A DNA stretch of 64,000 nt from Devosia submarina. Lineage in GTDB: Bacteria > Pseudomonadota > Alphaproteobacteria > Rhizobiales > Devosiaceae. The stretch spans positions 62,001 through 126,000 of the forward strand of contig NZ_PYWB01000005.1 in assembly GCF_003056345.1 (NCBI RefSeq), given 5' to 3'. The notes beneath the pieces were generated by a model. That model ran no database searches, was not told the origin of the DNA, and was given only the letters and a program-made list of their open reading frames with translations. Each line of letters begins with the position of its first letter. Positions within the stretch are counted from its first letter, which is position 1. Positions 26,550-36,664 of the stretch are shown piece after piece. A program made the translations under genes and the position numbers.

Positions 26550-28172
26550 TCAGGAGGCGACAGGGGGATCAAGCGATGGTGCGTCAATCACTGCCACGTC
26601 GAAGGCCGCGGCCATGAGGGCGCTTGTGTAGTCCGACCGGGGGGTGGCGAAGATATCGGCGGCGGGGCCGTGTTCGACGATCTTGCCGTTGCGCATGACG
26701 ATGAGCTGGTTGGCGAGCGCGCGCACGACCTTGAGATCATGCGAGATGAACATGTAGGTGAGGCCATGGCGCTGTTGCAGATCGCGCAGGAGATCAACGA
26801 CTTGGGCCTGGATGGACACGTCGAGGGCAGAGGTCGGTTCGTCGAGCACCACGAATTTGGGCTCGAGCACCATGGCGCGCGCGATGGCAATGCGCTGGCG
26901 CTGGCCGCCGGAGAATTCGTGGGGATAGCGGAAGCGGGCTTCGGCGGGAAGGCCAACTTCCTCCAGTGCCTTGACGACGCGACCGTCGCGTTCGGCTGGG
27001 GTGAGCTTGGGCATATGGACGGCCAGGCCTTCGCCGATGATGCGATCGACCGACAGGCGGGGGCTGAGGGAGCCGAAAGGATCCTGAAAGACGATCTGCA
27101 TATCGGCACGAAGGGGGCGCATGGCTTTCCAGGAGCGGCCCTGGATCTCATTGCCCAAGACCACGATGCGGCCCTCGGACGGGATGAGGCGAAGGAGGGC
27201 ATAGCCAAGGGTCGACTTGCCCGAGCCGCTTTCGCCGACGACGCCCAGGGTTTCACCGCGGCGGATGGAGAGATCAATGCCATCGACGGCCTTGATATGA
27301 CCCACGGTGCGGCGCAGCAGGCCCCGCTTGATGGGGAACCAGACCTTGAGGTCGGCGACATCCACGATGGTGGGTGCGGCGGGATCGGTGGCGGGCGGTG
27401 TGCCGCGCGGTTCGGCGGCAAGGAGATGGCGGGTATAGGCGTGCTGGGGATTGCTGAAGAGGGGGGCGACGGGGCCGGTTTCGACGATCTCGCCTTTTGT
27501 CATGACGCAGACGCGGTCGGCTATTTTGCGGACGATGCCCAGATCGTGGGTGATAAACAGCATGGCCATGCCCAGGCGCTGCTGCAGCGATTTGAGCAGT
27601 GTGAGGACCTGCGCCTGAACGGTCACGTCGAGGGCCGTGGTGGGTTCGTCGGCGATCAGCAGATCGGGCTCATTGGCGAGCGCCATGGCGATCATGACGC
27701 GCTGGCGCTGGCCGCCGGAGAGCTGGTGGGGATAGGAGGAGAGGCGGCTTTTGGGGTCGGGAATGCCGACGGCGTCGAGCAGTTCAAGGGTGCGGGCGCG
27801 GGCCGCGTTGGGGCGCAGGCCCTGATGGATGGCGAGGACTTCGCCGATCTGGCGCTCGACCGTGTGGACCGGATTGAGCGAGCTCATCGGCTCCTGGAAG
27901 ATCATGGAAACGTCGTTGCCGCGCACGGCGCGCAGTTCAGTGGGCGAGGCTGTGAGGAGGTCCTGGTTCTTGAAGAGGATCTTTCCCGACAGCTGCGCTG
28001 AGGGGGGCAGGAGCTGGAGGACGGAGAGGGCGGTGACGGATTTGCCCGAGCCGCTTTCGCCCACAAGGGCAAGGGTTTCGCCGGGGGCTATGTCGAAGGA
28101 GAGGTTCCTGGTTGCTTCGGAGGCGCCAAAGCGGATGGTGAGGTCGCGGACGGAGAGGAGGGGCGCGCTCAT
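26550..28172 (-). CDS. yejF: Duplicated ABC ATPase of the YejABEF importer
   Basis: 540 residues with two complete ATPase halves in one chain. The first half has [27 protein letters not shown] and [12 protein letters not shown]. The second has [27 protein letters not shown] and [12 protein letters not shown]. The switch histidines are in ITHD and ISHD. It powers import through YejB and YejE. The start overlaps the yejE stop as ATGA. This fused architecture distinguishes Yej from Opp/Dpp systems with separate ATPases, such as the one at the left end of the window. Confidence 0.94.
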   Translation of the reverse strand: MSAPLLSVRDLTIRFGASEATRNLSFDIAPGETLALVGESGSGKSVTALSVLQLLPPSAQLSGKILFKNQDLLTASPTELRAVRGNDVSMIFQEPMSSLNPVHTVERQIGEVLAIHQGLRPNAARARTLELLDAVGIPDPKSRLSSYPHQLSGGQRQRVMIAMALANEPDLLIADEPTTALDVTVQAQVLTLLKSLQQRLGMAMLFITHDLGIVRKIADRVCVMTKGEIVETGPVAPLFSNPQHAYTRHLLAAEPRGTPPATDPAAPTIVDVADLKVWFPIKRGLLRRTVGHIKAVDGIDLSIRRGETLGVVGESGSGKSTLGYALLRLIPSEGRIVVLGNEIQGRSWKAMRPLRADMQIVFQDPFGSLSPRLSVDRIIGEGLAVHMPKLTPAERDGRVVKALEEVGLPAEARFRYPHEFSGGQRQRIAIARAMVLEPKFVVLDEPTSALDVSIQAQVVDLLRDLQQRHGLTYMFISHDLKVVRALANQLIVMRNGKIVEHGPAADIFATPRSDYTSALMAAAFDVAVIDAPSLDPPVAS

Positions 28173-29311
28173 GCCATCGACTTTCGCGGGTCAAAGGCGT
28201 CACGGACGGCTTCGCCGATGAAGACAAGGAGGGTCATCATGATGGCGATGGTGAAAAAGCCGGTGAGGCCAAGCCAGGGGGCCTGAAGGTCGTTTTTACC
28301 TTGGGCTAGCAGTTCGCCCAGGGAGGGGGAGCCGGGGGGCAGGCCGAAGCCGAGGAGGTCCAACGAAGTGAGCGTCACCACCGAGCCCGAAAGGATGAAG
28401 GGCATGAAGGTGAGGGTTGCGACCATGGCGTTGGGCAGCAAATGGCGGAACATGATGGTCCAATTGGATACGCCAAGGGCGCGGGCGGCGGCGATGTATT
28501 CGAAATTGCGGCCGCGCAGGAACTCGGCGCGCACAATGCCCACCAGGGCGACCCAGGAGAAGAGAAGCAGGATGCCCAGTAGGACCCAGAAACTGGGGGC
28601 GATTACCGAGGAGATGATCAGCAAGAGGTAAAGGGCAGGAATGGAAGTCCAGATTTCGATGAAGCGCTGGAAGAGGAGATCGACCCAGCCGCCGAAATAG
28701 CCTTGCACGGCGCCAGCGACGACGCCGATGATGGAGGAGAAGAGGGTGAGCGTCAGCCCGAACAGGACCGAGATACGGAAGCCATAGAGGAGGCGCGCAA
28801 GGACGTCGCGGCCGCGATCATCGGTGCCCAGCCAATGGTAATTGCCCATGTGGCAGTTTGGGTCGGCGGTTTGCGCGGGGTAGCGGGAGCAGAACTCTTC
28901 CCAACTCATGAGCCAGCTGGGAGCAACGGAGCCGGAATAGGGAAGATAGGTGTCGATGGTCTGGTAGCTGAAGTGGACAGGCGGCCATAGAGCCCAGCCA
29001 TTGGCCGATATGTCAGAGGCGATGAATTCGTCGCGGTAGTTGGTGACGGCCAGGAAGCCGCCGAATTTGGATTCGGGGTAGTCGACAAAGGCGGGGAACA
29101 GCAGTTCGCCCTTGTAGGAGACGAGGATGGGGCGGTCGTTGGCGATGAACTCTGAGCCGAGGGTTGCCAGGAACAGCGCAAGGAAAATCCAGAGCGACCA
29201 CCAGCCGCGGCGGTTTCGCTTAAAATTGAGCCAGCGGCGCTGATTGAGCGGGGACAGCGTGGGATTGCGCGGCGCCTCGATGGCCGCCGCCTGCTGCATC
29301 TGATCGGTCAT
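28169..29311 (-). CDS. yejE: ABC importer permease YejE
   Basis: 380 residues from the ATG at 29311, which overlaps the yejB stop as ATGA; the frame is open 39 bases further up but only inside yejB. An N-terminal membrane segment (WWSLWIFLALFLATLGSEFI) is followed by the long periplasmic insert characteristic of YejE (GELLFPAFVDYPESKFGG, YLPYSGSVAPSWLMSWEEFC). Five more membrane segments and the EAA loop (EYIAAARALGVSNWTIMFRH) that contacts the ATPase follow. Confidence 0.93.
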   Translation of the reverse strand: MTDQMQQAAAIEAPRNPTLSPLNQRRWLNFKRNRRGWWSLWIFLALFLATLGSEFIANDRPILVSYKGELLFPAFVDYPESKFGGFLAVTNYRDEFIASDISANGWALWPPVHFSYQTIDTYLPYSGSVAPSWLMSWEEFCSRYPAQTADPNCHMGNYHWLGTDDRGRDVLARLLYGFRISVLFGLTLTLFSSIIGVVAGAVQGYFGGWVDLLFQRFIEIWTSIPALYLLLIISSVIAPSFWVLLGILLLFSWVALVGIVRAEFLRGRNFEYIAAARALGVSNWTIMFRHLLPNAMVATLTFMPFILSGSVVTLTSLDLLGFGLPPGSPSLGELLAQGKNDLQAPWLGLTGFFTIAIMMTLLVFIGEAVRDAFDPRKSMA

Positions 29312-30405
29312 ACTTCGCGGCTTTCGAAATCGAGCCGCGGATCGACCCACATATAGGCAAGGTCGGACAGGAGGGAGACCACAAGGCCCAGCAGGCTGAA
29401 GATATAGAGCGTGGCAAAAACCACGGGATAGTCGCGGTTGGATACCGATTCAAGGCCGAGCAAGCCCAGGCCATCGAGGGAGAAGATGGTCTCGATCAGC
29501 AGCGAGCCGGAGAAGAAGGCGGAGATGAAGGCCGCGGGAAAGCTCGCGATGATCAGCATCATGGCGTTGCGGAAGACGTGGCGATAGAGCACCTGTCGCT
29601 CGGTAAGGCCCTTGGCGCGGGCGGTGGTGACGTATTGCTTGCCGATCTCGTCAATAAAGGAATTCTTGGTGAGGAGCGTCGTGGTGGCGAAAGCGCCCAA
29701 GCCCATGGCGATGATGGGCAGGGTCATGTGCCAGAAATAATCAAGGATCTGTCGCCACCAGGGGAAGTTCTCCCAACCGGGGGAGACCAGGCCACGCAAG
29801 GGGAAGATGGACCAGAAGCTGCCGCCGGCGAAAATAACGATCAGCATGATGCCGATCAGGAAGCCGGGAATGGCATAGCCGATGATGACGATCGTGGAGG
29901 TCCAGACATCGAAGCGCGAACCATCCGTAACGGCCTTCTTTATGCCCAGGGGGATGGAGATGCCGTAGGCGATCAGCGTCATCCAGAGCCCTAAGGAGAT
30001 GGAAACGGGCATCTTCTCCTTGATGAGGTCGATGACGGAGATATCGCGATAATAGCTCTCGCCGAAGTCAAAGCGAAGGTAGTTCCAGAGCATGAGCCCG
30101 AACCGTTCGAGCGGCGGCTTGTCGAAACCGAACTGCTTTTCGATGCGGGCGACGAGATCGGGAGAGAGGCCCTGGCTGCCGCGATAGGTGCTGCCGCCCG
30201 TGCCAGGGCTGGGCTGGCCGGCGAAGTCACCTGCCTGGCTGCCGGTAATGCGTTCGGTGATGGAACGGTTCTGGCCGGAAAGATTGGCAAGCGCCTGTTC
30301 GACAGGGCCCCCGGGGGCAAACTGGGTGATGAGAAAGGATATCGCCATGATGCCGAAAACGGTCGGGATCATCAGCAGAAGGCGGCGAAGAATATAGGCG
30401 CCCAT
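29308..30405 (-). CDS. yejB: ABC importer permease YejB
   Basis: 365 residues, full length. The N-terminus MGAYILRRLLLMIPTVFGIM is typical of the DppB/YejB class. It is followed by a large periplasmic region with GPVEQALANLSGQNRS and GLSPDLVARIEKQFGFDKPPLERF, then five membrane segments and the ATPase-contact loop YVTTARAKGLTERQVLYRH. It is the first gene of the yejBEFA operon; the promoter should lie in the 198 bases before it, where no clear consensus was found. Confidence 0.93.
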   Translation of the reverse strand: MGAYILRRLLLMIPTVFGIMAISFLITQFAPGGPVEQALANLSGQNRSITERITGSQAGDFAGQPSPGTGGSTYRGSQGLSPDLVARIEKQFGFDKPPLERFGLMLWNYLRFDFGESYYRDISVIDLIKEKMPVSISLGLWMTLIAYGISIPLGIKKAVTDGSRFDVWTSTIVIIGYAIPGFLIGIMLIVIFAGGSFWSIFPLRGLVSPGWENFPWWRQILDYFWHMTLPIIAMGLGAFATTTLLTKNSFIDEIGKQYVTTARAKGLTERQVLYRHVFRNAMMLIIASFPAAFISAFFSGSLLIETIFSLDGLGLLGLESVSNRDYPVVFATLYIFSLLGLVVSLLSDLAYMWVDPRLDFESREV

Positions 30406-30603
30406 TCAGTCCCCAAGGCGGAGTGTTTTTCCGCGCGCTTGTTCCGGCTCATGCAGGCCAGCAAATCAGCTTAGAGTGAAACAGCTTAGGTGTGAGTGCA
30501 ACAGTTTGATGGCGTCCGCAAGGCACATGGCCGCGATATGGTTTTGTGTCTTGCCCAGGCATCTCGCAAGCCTCAGGATCGCCTGGCGGGATCGGAGACC
30601 AGG

Positions 30604-30831
30604 ATGAGCTATCAAATCATTGCCCATGTGAAGAACCCATCGGCGGCGCGCGTCCTTGTTGTGGCCCTGCGGGCGCACGGATTCCATCCGCTCGAACAAG
30701 GGGAGGGCGGATTGCCGGGCGTGCGAAATCTTTTCGGGCCCGAAGGCATTCCCATCCAGGTTCCGGAGGATGAGGCGCGCGATGCAAGCGTGCTCGCGCA
30801 GGAACTATTAAGGGACATGGCGGCATCCTGA
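30604..30831 (+). CDS. Small DUF2007-like protein
   Basis: 75 residues from the ATG at 30604, preceded by GGAGACCAGG; a longer frame from 30496 exists but has no ribosome site. The sequence YQIIAHVKNPSAARVLVVAL, then HGFHPLEQ, then IPIQVPEDEARDASVLAQELL matches the DUF2007 pattern (a short beta-alpha-beta fold proposed for signalling, function unknown). No neighbour gives a clue: yejB diverges from it and a lipoprotein gene follows after 128 bases. Confidence 0.72.
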   Translation: MSYQIIAHVKNPSAARVLVVALRAHGFHPLEQGEGGLPGVRNLFGPEGIPIQVPEDEARDASVLAQELLRDMAAS

Positions 30832-30959
30832 TCCCATTGCAGCCATATTGGTATGCCTTGGGTCTTATGCGGGCCGGGCGGTTGTGTGCGATCAAGCGTT
30901 TGGCTATAAGGCAGCCAAGCTGTTAACCTTTGTTTAGCCTTCGGCAGGAGTCGAACCTT

Positions 30960-31628
30960 ATGCTGGTTTGGATGCGCGGATCGTTGTCCGCTGCGGGAAT
31001 TGCGTCGATTGCCGTGTTGCTGGCAGCATGCCAGTCCACCGGCTCGAATACCGCCAACCTCAACACTATCGGTGCACCGTCACAAATTGCGCCCGTGCAG
31101 AATTCAACCGTGCAGCAGGGAACGCTGCCCGCTCTTGGCGCGACCGGTACGCCCGCACCAGGGCTTGCCGGCCAGCCCGTGCTAGGCGGTGTTCAGGCGA
31201 CACCCCAGGTTGCATCGGTTAGCCCGGGCTTCACGGCTCCGGCGCCAACAACCACGACCATCGGCACGATCCCGACAACCACGCCCGGCACCCAGCCCGG
31301 CGGCTCCATGGTGTCGCTTGCGCCGCTCAACCAGCCGACCGCTGGGGGCATGTCTGCGGGTCCTGAAGGCGTGTGGAACGTGGTCGCCGGCTCAGCACAG
31401 TGCCGGCTGAACCTGCCGATGACAGCCAAGGCTGGTACCAGCTATTACCGCGCTTCGGCGCCGGGCTGCACGGTGCCGGGGCTTTCCTCGGTCACGGGTT
31501 GGCAGCAGGTGGGCAGCCAGCTGCAGCTTTATGATGACAATGGCAATATCGCCGCGTTTCTTGCGCCCAGCGGCGGCCGTTACATCGGGACTCTTGGGGG
31601 TGGCCAGGCCATCTCCATGGCCCGTTAA
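30960..31628 (+). CDS. Lipoprotein with Inh/AprI-type protease inhibitor domain (Omp19-like)
   Basis: 222 residues from the ATG at 30960, about ten bases after AGGAG; an in-frame TTG at 30930 is less likely. The signal peptide has a lipobox LLAAC with C24 as the lipidated residue. Residues ~30-125 are a low-complexity Pro/Thr/Gly linker (ATPQVASVSPGFTAPAP, TTTTIGTIPTTTPG). The last ~90 residues form the Inh barrel (PEGVWNVVAGSAQCRLNLPM, APGCTVPGLSSVTGW, YIGTLGGGQ) with two cysteines. Brucella Omp19 has the same plan and inhibits proteases; outer-membrane attachment is inferred. Confidence 0.88.
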   Translation: MLVWMRGSLSAAGIASIAVLLAACQSTGSNTANLNTIGAPSQIAPVQNSTVQQGTLPALGATGTPAPGLAGQPVLGGVQATPQVASVSPGFTAPAPTTTTIGTIPTTTPGTQPGGSMVSLAPLNQPTAGGMSAGPEGVWNVVAGSAQCRLNLPMTAKAGTSYYRASAPGCTVPGLSSVTGWQQVGSQLQLYDDNGNIAAFLAPSGGRYIGTLGGGQAISMAR

Positions 31629-31640
31629 CGTCGGGTGATG

Positions 31641-31741
31641 CCGGCCTGCAAATCGTAGTTTGTTGCGCTTCCGGTGCTCACGTACATTAAGTACGCTGCG
31701 CTCCGGTTCTCACAAACTACGATTTTCGACTCGGCCTGACC
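31641..31741. repeat. Long hairpin repeat, family D, copy 1
   Basis: Perfect 14-base arms at 31650-31663 (AAATCGTAGTTTGT) and 31712-31725 (its complement) enclose a core GCGCTTCCGGTGCTCACGTA...GTAC...TGCGCTCCGGTTCTC. TTTTCGACTCGGCCTGACC follows. Copy 2 at 39682-39790 has the same core and right flank but different arms. It sits between the lipoprotein gene and zapE. Confidence 0.88.
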
Positions 31742-31766
31742 CGACTACCGAGAGCCCGGCGCCCGA

Positions 31767-32915
31767 TTGCCCCAAGTCTTCCCAGATAGTTCAAACCTTG
31801 GCCCCGTCAGCGTTGCTTATGCAGAGCTGGCGGATGGGGGTGTTTTGTTCGCGGATCCGGCGCAAATGGATGCGGCTGGGCTGTTGGATGGGGTGTTGTC
31901 TGGCTTGGTGGAAAGCAAGCCAAAGGGTTTCCTGGCCAAGCTGCTTGACAAGCCCCAGCCGGTGCAGGGCCTTTACCTTCATGGTGAGGTGGGGCGCGGC
32001 AAGACCATGCTGATGGATTTGTTTTATGATGCCGTGCCGTTTGCCGAAAAGCGGCGGGTGCATTTCCATCAGTTCATGGACGAGATCCATGCGGGAATGG
32101 CTGCCTTTCGCAAGAGCGAGAAGGGCCGGGACGCCGATCCTGTGGAAGCCGTGGTTCGGCCGATCATACGCTCGGGGCTGCGCCTCCTGTGCCTCGATGA
32201 ATTTCATGTGCATGACATCACCAATGCCATGCTGCTGCAGCGGCTGTTTGAAAAGCTGTTTGCGCAAGGGGTGACGCTGGTCGCCACATCCAATGTCGTG
32301 CCGGACGAGCTCTACAAGGATGGGCTCAATCGTCAGTTGTTCTTGCCGTTCATTGCCTTGCTCAAGCAGCATGTGACGGTGGCGGCGCTGCCGGCACAGC
32401 AGGACTACCGGCGGCTCAAATTCTCGGGGCAGCAGGTTTATGCATTTGGCCGTAGTGAGGAAACCAGAGCCGCCATAGATCGCTTGTGGTTGCGGATCAC
32501 GGGTGGTGCGCCGGGCAAGCCCACGAGCGTGGAATCGATTGGACGGCAGATCGCGGTCCCTCGGGCCGCGATGGGAGCGGCGCGGTTCGGGTTTGCCGAT
32601 CTTTGTGAAAAGCCGTTGGGTTCACGTGACTTCGTACGCATTGCCCATGCCTTCGACTCGGTCGTCATTGATGACGTGCCGCAGATGGACCGCACCAAGT
32701 CAGATGCCGCCAAGCGGTTCATCCTGCTGATCGACAGCCTTTATGATCGCGGCGTGAAGCTGGGGGCGAGCTTTGCCGTGCCGCTCGAGCAAATGGGGCG
32801 GGATGACAAGACCGCGTTCGAGTTTCAGCGCACCGTGTCGCGGCTGATCGAAATGCAGTCGGAGGAATATCTCGCCAAGGGCTTGCGCGATGCGCCGGCA
32901 AACAGCAGCGAATAG
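31767..32915 (+). CDS. zapE: Cell division protein ZapE (AFG1-like ATPase)
   Basis: 382 residues. Walker A is LHGEVGRGKT (73-80 for GEVGRGKT), followed by KRRVHFHQFMDEIHAGM, Walker B LRLLCLDEFHVHDITNAMLL and the family motif VTLVATSNVVPDELYKDGLNR. The C-terminal CEKPLGSRDFVRIAHAF, TKSDAAKRFILLIDSLYD and LIEMQSEEYL complete the AFG1 pattern. ZapE is an ATPase associated with the divisome; the related mitochondrial Afg1 links to protein quality control. The start is uncertain: TTG at 31767 is the first available codon after a stop in this frame and no strong ribosome site precedes it. Confidence 0.9.
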   Translation: MPQVFPDSSNLGPVSVAYAELADGGVLFADPAQMDAAGLLDGVLSGLVESKPKGFLAKLLDKPQPVQGLYLHGEVGRGKTMLMDLFYDAVPFAEKRRVHFHQFMDEIHAGMAAFRKSEKGRDADPVEAVVRPIIRSGLRLLCLDEFHVHDITNAMLLQRLFEKLFAQGVTLVATSNVVPDELYKDGLNRQLFLPFIALLKQHVTVAALPAQQDYRRLKFSGQQVYAFGRSEETRAAIDRLWLRITGGAPGKPTSVESIGRQIAVPRAAMGAARFGFADLCEKPLGSRDFVRIAHAFDSVVIDDVPQMDRTKSDAAKRFILLIDSLYDRGVKLGASFAVPLEQMGRDDKTAFEFQRTVSRLIEMQSEEYLAKGLRDAPANSSE

Positions 32916-33047
32916 CGGCTCCTGCGTTTTGGGCACTAGGCCTTCGCTCATCAGCAAGACCTTATGAGGGGTTTAGACGAAGGGTTCACTTGCCCCTCCC
33001 GGCTGGGAGGGTTAAGACGTGCGCCAAATCAACGCAGACTGGGATGA

Positions 33048-34016
<969 letters not shown>

Positions 34017-34034
34017 CGGCAGTTATTTAGTCCG

Positions 34035-34110
34035 TCGTCACCACCGGGCTTGTCCCGGTGGTCCATCCCACCCAAGGTGGATTGCCGGGCAAGGTCCGGC
34101 AATGACGATG
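34035..34110. repeat. Dispersed palindromic repeat, family C
   Basis: GTCACCACCGGGCTTGTCCC...GGTGGTCCATCC, then GGATTGCCGGGC-AAGGT-CCGGCAATGACGATG. It lies between mdh and sucC and may stabilise or end the mdh message. Confidence 0.78.
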
Positions 34111-34176
34111 TTGGGGCAAATCGAGCCCGCCAAGCGGTCGGTTCCACCAAATCTAAACCCATTCAAGGGACCAGAC

Positions 34177-35376
34177 ATGAACATCCATGAACATCAGGCC
34201 AAAGAGCTGTTGAAGTCCTACGGGGCGCCTGTGGCGCAGGGCGTGGCGATTTTTTCGGCTGACGAGGCCGAGGCCGCAGCCCGGCAATTGCCAGGGCCGC
34301 TTTATGTGGTGAAGTCGCAGATCCATGCCGGTGGGCGTGGCAAGGGCAAGTTCAAGGAACTCGGCCCTGATGCCAAGGGCGGCGTGCGCCTCGCCAAGTC
34401 GGTCGAGGAAGTGGTCGCCTTCTCCAAGGAAATGTTGGGCAATACACTGGTGACCAAGCAGACCGGCGATGCCGGCAAGCAGGTCAACCGCCTCTATATC
34501 GAAGATGGTGCGGACATTGCCCGCGAGCTTTACTGCTCGCTGCTGGTGGACCGTGCTACCGGCCGTGTTTCCTTTGTGGTTTCCACCGAAGGCGGCATGG
34601 ACATCGAGGCTGTTGCCGAGCATACGCCCGAAAAGATCATCACCGTTGATATCGATCCGACAGCTGGCGTGACGAAAGCCAATGTGGCCGAGATCGTCTC
34701 CGCGCTGCAGCTCGATGGCGATGCCGCGGCTGATGCTGCCAGCTTGTTCCCGATCCTCTACAAGGCCTTCACCGAGAAGGACATGAGCCTTCTCGAGGTC
34801 AATCCGCTGATCGTCATGACCGATGGTCATCTGCGCGTGCTGGACGCCAAGGTGAGCTTCGATAACAATGCGGCGTTCCGCCACGAAGAGCTCAAGCCCC
34901 TGCGTGACCTTTCGGAAGAAGATGCCAAGGAAATCGAGGCATCCAAGTACGACCTTGCCTATGTGGCGCTGGATGGCAACATCGGCTGCATGGTCAATGG
35001 CGCGGGTCTTGCCATGTCCACCATGGACATCATCAAGCTTTATGGCGCCGAGCCGGCCAACTTCCTCGACGTAGGCGGCGGCGCCTCCAAGGAGAAGGTA
35101 ACGGCGGCTTTCAAGATCATCACGGCCGATCCGGCGGTGAAGGGCATCCTCGTCAACATTTTTGGTGGCATCATGCGCTGCGACGTGATCGCCGAGGGCG
35201 TGATTGCGGCCGTCAAGGAAGTGGGTCTTGAAGTGCCGCTCGTGGTGCGCCTTGAAGGCACCAATGTGAAAGAGGGCAAGGCCATTCTGGACCAGTCGGG
35301 CCTTAACGTCATCTCCGCCGACGACCTTGACGACGCTGCGCAAAAGATCGTCGCTGCCGTCAAGCAAGCCGCCTAA
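34177..35376 (+). CDS. sucC: Succinate--CoA ligase beta subunit
   Basis: 399 residues from the ATG at 34177, with AAGGGA seven bases upstream and the invariant opening [16 protein letters not shown]. The ATP-grasp domain ([33 protein letters not shown]) is followed by the ligase domain ([45 protein letters not shown]). It works with SucD to convert succinyl-CoA, ADP (or GDP) and phosphate to succinate, ATP (GTP) and CoA. sucD follows after 25 bases. Confidence 0.97.
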   Translation: MNIHEHQAKELLKSYGAPVAQGVAIFSADEAEAAARQLPGPLYVVKSQIHAGGRGKGKFKELGPDAKGGVRLAKSVEEVVAFSKEMLGNTLVTKQTGDAGKQVNRLYIEDGADIARELYCSLLVDRATGRVSFVVSTEGGMDIEAVAEHTPEKIITVDIDPTAGVTKANVAEIVSALQLDGDAAADAASLFPILYKAFTEKDMSLLEVNPLIVMTDGHLRVLDAKVSFDNNAAFRHEELKPLRDLSEEDAKEIEASKYDLAYVALDGNIGCMVNGAGLAMSTMDIIKLYGAEPANFLDVGGGASKEKVTAAFKIITADPAVKGILVNIFGGIMRCDVIAEGVIAAVKEVGLEVPLVVRLEGTNVKEGKAILDQSGLNVISADDLDDAAQKIVAAVKQAA

Positions 35377-35401
35377 GCCCCGCAAGAGAGTTTAAAAACC
35401 G

Positions 35402-36310
35402 ATGTCCATTCTCGTCAATAAAGACACCAAGGTTCTCGTGCAGGGCCTGACCGGCAAGACCGGCACGTTCCACACCGAACAGGCGCTAGCCTATTACGGC
35501 ACCAAGATGGTCGGGGGCGTGAACCCCAAGAAGGCCGGGGAAACCTGGACTTCCGGGATTGATGCCTCGGCATCGCTGCCCGTGTTTGCCACGGTTGCCG
35601 AAGGCAAGGAAAAGACCGGCGCCAATGCATCGGTGATCTATGTGCCGCCTCCGGGCGCCGCTGCCGCCATCGAGGAAGCGATCGATGCGGAAATCCCGCT
35701 GATCGTGTGCATCACCGAAGGTGTTCCCGTGCTCGACATGGTGCGGGTTAAGGCCAAGCTCGAAAAATCGAAATCTCGCCTCATCGGGCCGAACTGCCCG
35801 GGGGTGCTGACGCCGGAAGAATGCAAGATCGGCATCATGCCCGGTTCGATCTTCTCCAAGGGCTCGGTGGGCATTGTTTCGCGCTCTGGCACGCTTACCT
35901 ATGAGGCAGTGTTCCAGACCACCAATGAGGGCCTGGGCCAAACGACCGCTGTGGGTATTGGCGGCGACCCTGTGAAGGGCACCGAATTTATCGACATGCT
36001 CGAAATGTTCCTGGCCGACGAAGCCACCAAGTCGATCATCATGATCGGCGAAATCGGTGGTTCGGCCGAGGAAGAAGCCGCGCAGTTCCTGATCGATGAA
36101 GCCAAGCGCGGCCGCAAGAAGCCGATGGCTGGTTTCATTGCGGGTCTGACTGCTCCCAAGGGGCGCACGATGGGCCATGCTGGCGCAGTAATTTCGGGCG
36201 GTAAGGGCGGTGCGGAAGACAAGATCGCGGCCATGGAAGCGGCCGGGATCCGTGTTTCAAAGTCGCCTGCGCGTATTGGCCGGACCCTGGCGGAAGTCTT
36301 GAAGGGGTAG
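35402..36310 (+). CDS. sucD: Succinate--CoA ligase alpha subunit
   Basis: 302 residues. CoA-binding Rossmann part [21 protein letters not shown] with [15 protein letters not shown]; the phosphohistidine is H259 in [18 protein letters not shown]. It forms the heteromer with SucC and carries the phosphorylated intermediate. The distance to sucA (354 bases, with a repeat and hairpins) suggests that sucA has its own control region. Confidence 0.97.
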   Translation: MSILVNKDTKVLVQGLTGKTGTFHTEQALAYYGTKMVGGVNPKKAGETWTSGIDASASLPVFATVAEGKEKTGANASVIYVPPPGAAAAIEEAIDAEIPLIVCITEGVPVLDMVRVKAKLEKSKSRLIGPNCPGVLTPEECKIGIMPGSIFSKGSVGIVSRSGTLTYEAVFQTTNEGLGQTTAVGIGGDPVKGTEFIDMLEMFLADEATKSIIMIGEIGGSAEEEAAQFLIDEAKRGRKKPMAGFIAGLTAPKGRTMGHAGAVISGGKGGAEDKIAAMEAAGIRVSKSPARIGRTLAEVLKG

Positions 36311-36330
36311 GTGTCGAACCGTTTCTGCCA

Positions 36331-36410
36331 TTGTCACCCGGCTTTGTCCGGCTGATCCAGCTTCCAGCGCGAAATTGGATTGCCTGGACAAGCCGGGCAA
36401 TGACGATGGG
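36331..36410. repeat. Dispersed palindromic repeat, family C
   Basis: TGTCACCCGGCTTTGTCCGG followed by GATTGCC-TGGACAAGCC-GGGCAATGACGATGG, directly after sucD. Confidence 0.78.
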
Positions 36411-36664
36411 AGGGATGTTGTCGATGTCGAGAACTTCTGTTCGACCAAAGTCAGTCCCGCTTCGGACACACAAGGGTGTTATGCCAAAAGCTGCCCGAAG
36501 CGTTTATAGTTGATTTGAGCCACGGCCCTGCTCAGGGGCCGTTACACTTAACAGGATACTAAGGATAAGCGGTCAGTATCCGATCTAGAATTAAGGACCG
36601 CATGGACCGGCCTTAAACCGGTTGTTGAGAAGGATGGCGGGGCCAGCGCCTCGCACAAAAAGCG
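36411..36664. other. Leader region of sucA with predicted hairpins
   Basis: No gene is seen. Three inverted repeats occur: ACGGCCC...GGGGCCGT at 36522-36542 (terminator-like but without a T-run), GCGGTC...GACCGC at 36569-36574 and 36596-36601, and ACCGG...CCGGT near 36605-36622. The ATG of sucA follows at 36665. Probably the sucA promoter and a structured 5' untranslated region; the function is inferred. Confidence 0.45.

Noticed and set aside
26547..28001. A 484-codon open frame on the + strand
   Set aside because: Antisense to yejF, whose two ATPase halves have all their motifs.
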